Positions 50,957 to 61,228 of a DNA stretch of 64,000 bases are shown here, one piece after another. The translations under genes and the position numbers were made by a program. The stretch is taken from assembly GCF_000143415.4 (NCBI RefSeq), contig NW_003314298.1, positions 1,271,250-1,335,249 of the forward strand, in the 5' to 3' direction. Every line of letters begins with the position of its first letter. The first letter of the stretch is position 1. Origin of the DNA: Selaginella moellendorffii. Its lineage: Eukaryota > Streptophyta > Lycopodiopsida > Selaginellales > Selaginellaceae. The notes below the pieces were generated by a model. It was not told the DNA's origin. It ran no database searches and saw nothing but the letters and a program-made list of their open reading frames with translations.

Positions 50957-53675
50957 GTGTAAAAGGTATAAGGTGTACATTACGAGTTAATGTTCCAATA
51001 ATTTGCTTTGTTTTATTTTGTTTAGACACAAATAAAATAAAAGAAGTTTATAAAAAGCATGTGCATTGTTTTATACATTCTTGTCTTTTGATTGTTTCAG
51101 TGGATATACATAGAATATATTTGTATCAAATTGGTGAGTATCAAAATCCCAATATTAGTATATGGCATAACTAGACCTCAAGTGATGATCACTTGCTCCT
51201 ATATATAAATTAAGACTTTTGGATTAACATTTCTGTATTCCAATTTTGTATTTCATGCACTCACCACAGTTAATATTCATTTAAATTTTCTGAATAAAAT
51301 ACATTCTAACTAATTCTACCATCTAATGGTTTGTGATATTTATATAATTTATAAAATTTGTGAGTAAGTTAGTCACTTTTCTTATTATGGTTTCTCCAGC
51401 ATTAGTCTTTCAGAATAGTGGAGGGGTGATGTCCCAATGTAATCTCTTGTACTGAAATCATTGTTCATATGAACAAAGCGAGAAATAATCTATAATTGAT
51501 AGGAAAGAAGAGGTTAAGAAAATGGAAGAATACCACAGATAAATGAGTTAAGTATACTTTGAAACTCTTTTACTTATTATTGAGATTCAATAACATTTGG
51601 TGGTAACACCATAACTTAGCCAGGTCAATGATCAAGGAAACACATTGGTAAGTATGATGAGTGTGATGAAAATTGTGTCATATTTTTTCTTTTGGCCATA
51701 ATTTTTGAGTTTAGATCCATGATAATATAGATCACTGATAATCAAAATGGCTCAAGAATCCAAACCAAAGTTATAAAAGTTATAGTTTGTCCTTGTTTTT
51801 TTAGCAAGATTTAATTTGATTGAGATGGCAAAGAAAAAGAGTTTATTGATCACAAATTAATGTCAACAATAATGCCTTATAAGTGGTTTGTGAAGGATTT
51901 CACAACAAACATGTATTGTTTCTACTTGTTAGCAACTGTTTATAATTGTAATATATTTTAACTCTCTCTCTCTCTCCTTAATCCAAGGGGAAAAGTGATA
52001 GTATATTTAAATTTCATCTCATGATACATTTTAAAGTACTAATCAACAACTTTTATTAAGCCTAAGAGAACTAACACTTTCCTTAGAGGTATTGATATCT
52101 TCATTGACTTGGAAATGAAAATGTTAGTTCCTTTTAGTTTAATAAGATTTCTTAGTCAATGAACCCTTTAGCTCAATAAGGGTTATTATGGATGCTTTAC
52201 AAGGCAAAAAATGTATTTATGAATACTTAATGCTTGTGTCATTTGCCTGAATACCATATAATGCATTTGATTTCTCTCCCTTTAACCCAATTGTAAAAGG
52301 GGCAATTATTTTATAAGAATTTTTTTAATGAATATTTTATTTCTATTTTCCCTCTAAGGTTTTAACAATCCATAGTGATAGTATATGTAAATATCATGCC
52401 ATAATTATATACAACTTTGTGAGTTTGTGAAAATATTTTGATATTTTAAATATTCTTTATGAAGATCTAAGATTTTGTTAAGCTATTAACATAAGATAAT
52501 GTATGCAACATTGTTTGAGAAAAAACTTTGGATAGAACTCTTGGATGAAGATTATTCAAGTAAATACTTCTATAAAAGTCATTGCATGAGAAATGTTAAC
52601 ATGCTAGTTAGTTCTAGAAATGTAATGCATGTGATCATGGTATTATCACCGTAGATCCTTGGAACCTTGAAGGATAATTGAGGATAAAATAACCATTAAA
52701 GGCTCTTTCATAAAACAATTGCCTTTTTTCTAATTGGCTTAAGGGAAGAGATAAGATGCATTACAAAAAAACATATAAGAAAAATGCTTCAAAAGTATAT
52801 ATAATTGTAATTGTAACACATATGATCATTTAAATGAGATTTGGACTGCAGATCTTGGAAATATAAAAGTTTTTTTATTAAGCAATTACCCCTTTTCTAG
52901 AGTTTAAGAGGAAAGAGATATATGGTATTTAAATTGATTAATGGTTATTTAAAATATAATTAGCTGGGATCCATTGGGAGAAGTATAAATATTTTGGGCA
53001 CATTCAATTTTCAAGTATTGTAGTATCAACTATTAATTTAAATAATCAGTTGAAAGTTGTAGTTGTACTCTAGAAAGCAAGATATATTAATTAATCAAGA
53101 CTGGCTTCTTTTATTTTGCAAATCTTGTCTAAGACATAGTTGAAATGAAAGCAAATGCCTATGTAGAAAGTTCTATGAGATTCTAAAATCACCATACGAG
53201 AGATGGAGCATAAAAAATCTATAATCAAAATTACAACATCTATTTGAAAGCTTGATATTGAGGGATGTTTTAGGTGTTCTAGAATAAACCACCATTGGTT
53301 TTAGATCAAAGGACTAGGATAAAAAATAGAAGTATTCAAAATTGGCTTTGTCTTCTAGATTTCTTGTCTAAGTTTTGAACAAAAATACAAAAGTGATGAT
53401 AATATAGTCAAGATGCAATCACTATTGATTGAACTAAGAAGGAAAGAAGAAATCCATTACTTAGGGTGTCGATGAGAGAAAAATCTAAAACTGAACAGAA
53501 AATATTGAAGATTAGGGAAGAACTTGAAGCCACAAAGGGAACAAGCTTTTCTTTAGAGAAAAAATAGCTAGCTATAAAAAAATAGATGGATGTCAAGTAT
53601 GCAAAAGTTGAAGTTGAGATGGTAGATACAATTATTATAATGTGAGGCTGAGCAAGGAACAAGATACCTAATTAT
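50957..53675. other. AT-rich spacer with no gene seen
   Basis: About 2.7 kb of AT-rich sequence with no supported frame on either strand. The one recognisable item is an LTR relic at 51134-51265. A (CT)n run occurs at 51961-51976. A coiled, Lys/Glu-rich chance frame near 53400-53600 has stops. Confidence 0.5.
51134..51265 (+). mobile_element. decayed solo LTR of the 174 bp-LTR Gypsy family
   Basis: CCAATATTAGTATATGG, CACTTGCTCCTATATATAAA, TTAACATTTCTGTATTCC and CATGCACTCAC match in order the second two thirds of the LTRs at 19138 and 30067, and even better the relic at 18695-18845. No internal sequence follows. Confidence 0.7.
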
Positions 53676-54733
53676 TGTCATGAATGTGACTGTAGATATC
53701 GAAAGTTACATGTCGATGAATCCTTTCAAATATTCTTTCCTTACTGCCATGACAACAAAGGGTTGATATTGTTGGACCTTTTATCAATCCCTTTTGTGCT
53801 AGTGGACTTAATTGGGCATTTTGAGTGTACTTAAACTAGACAAGCATAAGGATGGAATTCTTACATGTTATTAACTAAACATACTTAGCTCAGTAAGGAG
53901 TTCCTGTCTTGTTATATCTTGCATTGACTAGTGACAAAAACCTTTGCATATTGAGATTAATCCCTCAATATTATTAGATGATAGATTACTGTATCTACTA
54001 AACACCTTCGTTATCATGCCCCATATATTGGTCCCATGGGTCTTAATGGCTATTTATGGAAAGTGTTTAGATTTATTAGTTAGGTATATCTATAAAATGT
54101 AAAAATTGTTTTATTAGTGCCATTCCATATTTAGTAAGTTTTCGTGATTATCTTAGAGACTAACTTTTGGGACTAGGGTGAAAGCCCAAAGCATGCATTC
54201 CTCAAAAGGGGATTGTGGGGGTTTCCAAATATATAGTAGAGATAGTGGGTAGGTTGGGCATGGTCAACTAGCTTGAGACATAGTCTAGCTCTCGGTTGTG
54301 TGCCTATCTTTGTTCAGCATCTGACTTGAGTCTAAACCCAAGTTCCATACCATACTAGTTGGTGGATTACTCATATTCTTGTATTAAGCCATTAATATGC
54401 TAAAATAGCATCAAACTCCATTTGGTTTTGCTTTGTATGTTAGTACTAATATTGGGATATTGGATGCATTCTTATGTCACTTTGTGCTCTTGTCTTTTCG
54501 CTCCTTGGGTTGAATGCTCGGGATGTGAGACACAAATCCCTAAGCCCCAAAGTGGAGCTGAAAGGGTGCCATGTGGTAGTGGCCGAAGCGAAAGCCAAAT
54601 GAGCGTAACACGTTTGGACTAAAAGGCTCCGACTTGAAAGGTTGAGAGCAGGAGTGGACTCCCGGAGTGCTCAAGGAATGAGCATGAAGTGAGCAATAAA
54701 AGAGTCTCTAGAAAAGGGACACAAGAGGACCCG

Positions 54734-54833
54734 NNNNNNNNNNNNNNNNNNNNNNNNNNNNNNNNNNNNNNNNNNNNNNNNNNNNNNNNNNNNNNNNNNN
54801 NNNNNNNNNNNNNNNNNNNNNNNNNNNNNNNNN
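54734..54833. other. assembly gap (100 N)
   Basis: Exactly 100 N, a conventional gap of unknown size. It replaces the part of the LTR that holds the CTCGGA minisatellite in copies A and B, where the same landmarks are about 700 bp apart (about 290 bp in copy C). Confidence 0.99.
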
Positions 54834-55082
54834 CTTGGTGAAGTGTTCAAGAGCTATCTTTAGTTCCCTTGGGAGATCAAATGGTTGATGCTCCCAGTCC
54901 AAATGTGGGTGGCACTACCTACTTGGATACCTAGCGTGGCTTAATGGAACCTCGCTCTAAGCCCATGGATAGAGCAACCAAAGGTGGAAAGCGGGGAGAG
55001 TACCCATGAAGCTCGCGTAAGGCTACAGTGTTCTGAAATGTTGTCCCAAAGTCCCAGACTGTAGGATGGAAGAGGAGCAGTC

Positions 55083-55277
55083 TGTAAGCAACCAAAGGGA
55101 ACGACTTGAGAGATGGTCCATGGGGTTCAAATATAGAGGGAAAGGGCCCATGAACAAGAGTGCACCCCCTTTTCCAATCGGTTAAAGGGTCTTGGGATAT
55201 TTGGAGTTAAGCGTCCTTGGGTTTGAATAGTACTGGGCTGGGTGACCTCCCGGGAAGTCCAAACTCAGGAGCTTACA
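55083..55277 (+). mobile_element. solo TRIM LTR with perfect target duplication
   Basis: 195 bp, TGTAAGC to GCTTACA, flanked on both sides by CAGTC (55078-55082 and 55278-55282). Close in sequence to the LTRs of the complete TRIM at 4839. Confidence 0.93.
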
Positions 55278-55569
55278 CAGTCCTCTAGTGTGGTGACTAA
55301 GTATATGGTCAGGTGGTGAAAAAGCCCCAGAGGACAGTGGGTCAGGTGGTGAAAAAGCCCCAGAGGACAGTGGGACTTAGTGGTCAGGCTTGTGGGCTTT
55401 GTCCTAGTGGCAGTATAGGAGCTTACACAGTCCTCTAGTGTGGTGACTAAGTATATGGTCAGGTGGTGAAAAAGCCCCAGAGGACAGTGGGTCAGGTGGT
55501 GAAAAAGCCCCAGAGGACAGTGGGACTTAGTGGTCAGGCTTGTGGGCTTTATCCTAGTGGCAGTATAGG
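55270..55569 (+). repeat. 150 bp tandem duplication starting at the TRIM LTR end
   Basis: 55270-55419 and 55420-55569 are almost identical and begin with AGCTTACA, the last 8 bases of the TRIM LTR. Each unit holds an inner 33 bp tandem pair (GTCAGGTGGTGAAAAAGCCC.., starts at 55308 and 55341 in the first unit). The outer joint shares AGG with the continuing LTR sequence. Confidence 0.93.
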
Positions 55570-55862
55570 CAAATTCAGTTATGGACAGAAAAGGGACTTG
55601 ATGGGGACTATAAAAGGGATATTGGGAAAGGCAATTCCCCCTGTTTGTGGGCATTTTAAGGATGTTAAAGAGTGGATCTTGGATGGTCACTTCTAGACGG
55701 ATGGCCTAGTCGTTGAGAGATAGGATTGAGATGTAGGTGGTGTTGGACCACCAGTGTGACCAAGGTGAATGGGCATGGCCTTAGCATAACGAGTTGTTAT
55801 GTTGGTAGTACCTTGGGGTGTCGGTCTTGGAACCGAACACGTGGAGCACTTGGACCAAATGC

Positions 55863-56096
55863 AAAGGATGAGTAGCATGGATGTCATTCTTGGGGCTAGC
55901 AAGTCCTAAGTTCTAAATTGGACTTAAGGAGGTTGTGAATGAGAATCCTCCAAGTGGTCGAAGGTGTGGTCAAGTGACTAAAGGATGAGTAGCATGGATG
56001 TCATTCTTGGGGCTAGCAAGTCCTAAGTTCTAAATTGGACTTAAGGAGGTTGTGAATGAGAATCCTCCAAGTGGTCGAAGGTGTGGTCAAGTGACT
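55863..56096 (+). repeat. 117 bp tandem duplication
   Basis: 55863-55979 and 55980-56096 are identical by eye (AAAGGATGAGTAGCATGG .. CAAGTGACT). The other LTR-D copies have one unit. The joint shares the bases AAAG. Confidence 0.93.
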
Positions 56097-56333
56097 AAAG
56101 TAGGATGGAAAAATTAATCACTTATACAGGAGTTGTTCTATGGTCTGATTCCTTCGCTCCTTGGTTGTATATTTAAGAGTTTGGCTTTGTCTCTTTATTC
56201 AGTGGCCTAAAGCCTTAAAACTTAGGTTTCACTCCACTGCTTTTTGACATTTGGCCAAAGGTTTAGGTTTCGCTCTATGGTTATCTTATAGTAAATCACC
56301 ACAGGATAAAAGGTGAAAACCATGTGTGTTACA

Positions 56334-58199
56334 TTGGGTATCATAGAAAGAGTCTTAGTAAGTTCTATTTAATAAGATTGGGCAACTAGTCTCATTACAT
56401 ATACAGAGATGAAAACAATGATCCGAGTGGGTACACATTTGAATCCTATGACTTTGCATTCATTCATTGGGTAGGGATTTTAGTTCCCTTTTTGTACTAG
56501 ATTATATCAGCTTTTGCTTGGGGTTATAAGATGCATGTGAGATGTTTAATTCCACAAGTTTTCACTTGGGCTTGTGAGTGGGGTGCAGGTTATACTTTGA
56601 GTTAGTAAGATTAATATTAGTCTATTGATGGTTACCATGAATTGTGTGAGTAAAAGTAAACCTCCCCTATGTTTGCTATAAGTGGCGAATAAATTAGTTT
56701 ATAATTGTTTAGTATGACACTAGTGGATCCTTCTTAGCCATAATTATAAGTGGATTAAGATGAAAGCATACAAATCATTTTCTCTTCTTGGAGAGATGAT
56801 TTGCAATGCTCTTTAAATAATATAGAGTTGGATTAGTTTTGAGTTTGGTTGGAAAAAGAGTGGCATGAGCTATAAAAGTTAGTAGTGTTAGGTGTTGTAA
56901 ATCTCCATTAGTGGGGTGTGGCATTTATATTATATTTTGTCAAATAGAGTTGATATTTGATATTCATATAAATCTTTGTAATAATGACATAGGTGTTGCT
57001 TGTGATATTGCTCAATTGATGATCATTATTGTGATATTTATATCATACCTATGTGATCATGAGTAATGTGTTTACGAAGTTGTTTGATCAAATGATGATC
57101 AACCCTAAAGTGGTTGATAATAATGTTAGCCTACTTGTATGTAGTAACATTGTAGTAACTTTAACTGGATTTTCAAGAGTGATTCATTATATGCTAAGCT
57201 AGTGTTAATACCTTGGTTTCTTAAGGGTTTGCCTATTGAAGTTTTGGAAAAGGGTTATAGCATTCATTTGCTATAATTTATTGGTTGATTTATTAACATA
57301 TGGAGTAGGTTGTTGGATAGAGAAAGTGTATAGTTGAAGCATTTACATTACTAACACTTATGTTAGCGGAAGTGGCATTGTTTTATCAAGTGATGAAGAA
57401 TTATCTTTGGAACTTGATTTTCATGTTATTTTCTTTATTAGTGTTTTGGCTTCATATTTGATCTTGAAGGTAATTGAAGAAGAGTGTTAGTGCAATATGG
57501 ATATGTGAAAATATAGTTTTTATGATCCAATTTTGGATGTTCATTTTGCATTTTTGCAAATGTTGGTCTTGGTTTGAGTTTTGGCTTTTTCTTGAAAAAT
57601 GATTTTGTTATAGATTATGCTAGCTTTGTGTCAAGGGCCAGAGCCAACTCAAGAATAAAACTTGGTCAAAATCAGGAGTTTTTCCTTCTTTTTTTAGTTA
57701 TAGTGGGGGAATAAGGGAATATTCAGCTGAAAGGGGGTCTTGGTGCTAGAGGTTGACAAGAGGGCAGATGGCCAATTTCCAGGCATAGCATGTATGTAGG
57801 GTGAAGGGAGTGAAATAAAAAAGAAGGCTTTTGGAAGGATGCTTTGTCTGATAGCCTTGGAGCACGTGGAGCAGAGGTTGGTAGTGCAGTGGTGACTACT
57901 GGCATTTGAGGAGTGCATCACAGTAACAATCACTTGAGATCAATAAATTTGTGAGTTTTCCGACCTGTGGGCAACTCTAGGTTAGGATGTTGATAGAGGT
58001 TCTAGCAGAGGTTGCTGACAAGGATAGGGCTGAGGCTAGGCAGTAGTGATTTCCTACTTTGTTGGTGTGTCGTCACAAGGAGTGACATCTTCACAAGAAG
58101 TGACATCTGGAAGCGAAGCGAGTGTGGAGATTGTGGTGGAAGGGTGAGCGCCAGGAGAAGTTGGGCTACCCTCACCAGATCAAGGCCATTCCTTCCTAG
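56334..58199 (+). mobile_element. leader of the LTR-E element
   Basis: Starts with a worn primer site (TTGGGTATCATAGAAAGAG). Part of it (56555-56770) recurs at 8165-8400. It is long, AT-rich and without domains; open frames such as those near 57700-57930 are not supported. Confidence 0.45.
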
Positions 58200-58930
58200 T
58201 GTATGAACCAAAGAATTCAAGAGTATTTGGTGAGACTTATAGAAGCGTGAGAGCAAGAGGAAAGACGAGCAAAGCAAAGACATGAGAGAGAGGCAAGAAT
58301 TCTTGCGAGAAATCTGCCACAAGTTTATGATCCTGAGAGTCCAAGAGCAAGGAGTGCAAATCCTCGGCCAAGAAATCCTGTCAGCAAGAAGGAGAACAAT
58401 CAAGAACAAGAAGATGAGTGGCAATAATTCCAGTCGTCACCACTGTAGCAACAGCTAGTAGAGCAGCAATAGCAGCCACCAATTGAACAAGTACAACAAC
58501 CTCAACAGCAACAAGTAGAGAATATGGCAATAACAAAGATGAAGTACACCATCTTCAATGGTATGAGAGATCCAGACACCCATATGACAGTGTTCGAGAA
58601 TACATCCATAGCAAACGATGAAGCAAATGCAGTAGATCACAAAAAACTTTTATCAGCCATGTTATAAGGCATAGCTACAGAATAGATGGCTCAAGTTCCA
58701 GCAACAACAAATTCGGCAGCATTGTAGACATCCTCTTTGGCTACCTTCTGGCCAATAAGCTTTTCACAGTGACTCATGAGTGATCTGAGTCATTTCCAAC
58801 TCTTGCCAAGTGAGAGTTTACAAAGCTATACATTAAGGTTCAAGAGATTGATCCTCAGGAAGCAGCCACAACCAACACCAGTAGGAGTAGGAGTAGTCTT
58901 GTGCAAGGAGTGGCCATGAGTATTGTACAA
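58200..58930 (+). pseudogene. decayed Gypsy gag
   Basis: Broken frames read PQVYDPESPRARSANPRPRN, a Gln-rich stretch (QVQQPQQQQVENM), KMKYTIFNGMRDPDTH, then HFQLLPSESLQSYTLRFKRL and LYNLVILM. This order (Pro/Arg N-terminus, F-x-G capsid block, a ..ES..SY..RFK.. block) is typical of Gypsy gag proteins. Several in-frame stops. It probably belongs to the element whose 5' LTR is at 53676. Confidence 0.55.
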
Positions 58931-59116
58931 CTTAGTCATCTTGATGTGATCACTGATTTGCATCATTCCTTGCTTCCAGCACATCTCAACATCTGCTTGG
59001 AGATGCCATATGCATCCCAAGATGATAAGATTGGTGAGGGAGTGGGAGTTCACATGCTAGAAGTTCACCACCACAAAATCTACCAGCGATGAGATCCCTT
59101 AGATTGATATCAACCC

Positions 59117-60050
59117 TTAGTGGCATATGCCCGCAAGGATCATGGTATGGTTTGCAAAGGTTTTGGGGATGATGGTTGTGTTGTCTTGCATCTGTAACCC
59201 AACAAACTTTGCCAATGCCAAAGAGATGACATTACTTATTGATCCTGAATCTAAGAGTGCTTCTGCTATGACAGTATCTCCTAGAGTGACTAATGCCATA
59301 AAAGCTCTTGGATCCTATGTTGCTGTGGCATCCACAATGTGGATTTCCTCTCTAGCACGAATAAGATGTTGGCTGGAACATGCAAGAGCTTCTAGTGTAA
59401 GCAACCAAAGGGAACGACTTGAGAGACGATCCATGGGGTTCAAATATAGAGGGAAAGGGCCCATGAATAAGAGTGCACCCCCTTTTCCAATCGGTTAAGG
59501 GTCTTGGGATATTTGGGGTTAAGTGTCCTTGGGTTAGAATAGTACTGGGCTGGGTGACCTCCCGGGAAGTCCAAACTCAGGAGCTTACATCTAGCTGCTG
59601 TCCAAATCCTGGGACTGATCACAAAAGTTGTTCAAGTGAAAGGGTGACCAAGCTATGCAATAGTTGCTACATGACATTTGTTGGAAGAACTAAAGATGTA
59701 GTAGCCAAGCCTAGAGAACATATGCTGTTGAGCTAAGAAGGTCCAACATCAACTATAGGGGATCCAGCAAAATGTCAACTTAAAGGGTAACTTGCATGCA
59801 ATGGTTGGACCTGGTACTTGTTAAATAGCTGAGTCTTGCTCACCATTGATGTCTAGGGCTGTTGGCTGACGCTTCTTCTGAGCTCGAGTCACAGCTGTAA
59901 TGGTGTTGACGTGGAGAGCCAATGAGGCAGCTTCAATTGCATGCTGTTGGAGCTGCTATTGATATCCATCTAGAGGTGGCCAAAGTGTAGAGTTATCAAC
60001 AAGGGGATGCTCTTGGATATGTTGGCTCTTGGGAGGTCAAAGTTCTAATT
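59117..60050 (-). pseudogene. decayed gag-protease segment on the opposite strand, split by a TRIM LTR
   Basis: On the minus strand, 59740-60050 reads LVDNSTLWPPLDGYQ.. and ITAVTRAQKKRQPT, similar to the linker before protease in Gypsy elements. After the TRIM LTR (59396-59589), 59117-59299 reads VTLGDTVIAEALLDSGSISN followed by VISLALAKFVGL, a retropepsin-like fold with DSG at the active site. It faces the plus-strand gag at 58200-58930, so at least two elements or an inversion are involved. Confidence 0.5.
59396..59589 (+). mobile_element. solo TRIM LTR with perfect target duplication
   Basis: 194 bp, TGTAAGC to GCTTACA, flanked on both sides by TCTAG (59391-59395 and 59590-59594). It is inserted in the minus-strand gag-protease relic. 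Confidence 0.93.
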
Positions 60051-60101
60051 GGAGATGATAACATATTCTATCAAGTGTGTACTGACCTCATAATGGGTAC
60101 A

Positions 60102-61228
60102 TGTAGCACATGTGGTTTTGACCCTTTATCCTATGGTGATTTACCATAAGATAACACTACGAAGCGGAACCTAAACCCTCCATGTGCCACATGTCATATG
60201 CCACATGTTCATAAGACATTGGTGTGGAACCCGAGTTTCAAGGCCTTGGGTCACTAAATGAAGGAACGGTGCCAAACTCCCAAGCATGGAGCCAAGGAGC
60301 AGTGGCACTGGGGCACGGAATGACTTCTAAGCATATAGCCCAAGGAGTGAAGGGACAAGAGCACGGAGCAACTTGGAATAGTCCCAAAGCATCCAACATC
60401 CCAATGCCAGGACCAACATACAAAATGGAGCCAAATAGAGTCTAATGCTATTTCAGTATACTAGTGGCCTAACGCGAGGATATGGGTACTCCACCAGCTA
60501 GCATGGTGTAGAGCTTGGACTTAGACCCAAGCTGGACGCAAAACAAGGACAGACACACAAGCAGGAGCTAGATTATGCCTCAGGTTGATCAGCTATGCCT
60601 GACCTACCCACTATCCCTACTATACATTTGGAACCCCCTATATCCCCCCCTTTGAGGAACACACACTTTGGGCTTTCACCCCAAGCCTCCCTTAGTATCA
60701 GGAGTTAGTCTTTGGGATAAGCTCGAACTTACTAAATATAGAATGTCCCTAGATTGCGAATTTGAACACGAGACGAACACCATTGTGTTCAGGACAATTT
60801 CTACATTTCATAGATGTGCCAAATGAGCAAATCTAGACACTTTCTATAAATAGTATTTAGGACCGAAATGAGACTAACATAAAGGGTATGATAATGAGGA
60901 TGTTTGGCAAACACGGTAAGCTATCATGTAGCAGTATTGAAGGACTAGTCTCAATATGCAAGGTTCTTGTCACTAGCAAGTGCAAGACAAAACGAGATGG
61001 GAACTCCTTACCGGGCTAAGTATGCTTAGATAATAACACGTAGGAATTCTGTCCTTATACTCGTCTGGTCTAAATACACTCAAAATGCCCAGTTAACTCC
61101 ACTAGCACAAGAGGGATTGATAAAGGATCCAGCAATACCAACCTCTTGCCGTCATGGCAGTAAGGAAAAAGTGTCTGTAAGGACTAGCCGACAGCTAACT
61201 TTCGATACCTGAAATCACATTCGCGACA
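60102..61228 (-). mobile_element. LTR-E copy 2 (3' LTR of a minus-strand element)
   Basis: TGTAGCACATGTGG at 60102 to ATTCGCGACA at 61228, 1127 bp, colinear in reverse with 53676-56333 minus its insert. On the minus strand GGGGGGGAGTG lies just before the LTR start, a clear polypurine tract, so the element interior is to the right. It has the CTATACATTTGGAACCCCC and CTTTGGGCTTTCACCCC blocks shared with LTR-D and the chromovirus LTRs. It is uninterrupted, which makes it the best reference for this family here. Confidence 0.75.

Larger units (their letters stand above)
54524..56128 (+). mobile_element. LTR-D copy D, solo, with gap, TRIM LTR and tandem duplications
   Basis: TGTGAGACACAAATCCC at 54524 to CACTTATACA at 56128, colinear with copy C. 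It splits LTR-E copy 1. Inside are the 100 N gap, a solo TRIM LTR (55083-55277), a 150 bp tandem pair starting in the TRIM end, and a 117 bp tandem pair. The flanks CGGGA and GGAGT do not match, so the target duplication is not resolved. Confidence 0.75.
53676..56333 (+). mobile_element. LTR-E copy 1 (5' LTR), split by an LTR-D solo LTR
   Basis: Begins TGTCATGAATGTGAC at 53676 and ends GTGTGTTACA at 56333. Without the insert at 54524-56128 it is about 1053 bp. It is colinear with the reverse complement of 60102-61228. TTGGGTATCATAGAAAGAG directly follows at 56334, a worn initiator-tRNA primer site, so this is a 5' LTR and the interior lies to the right. It preserves the site where the TRIM at 4839 inserted in the related copy, still empty (around 53912). 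Confidence 0.72.
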
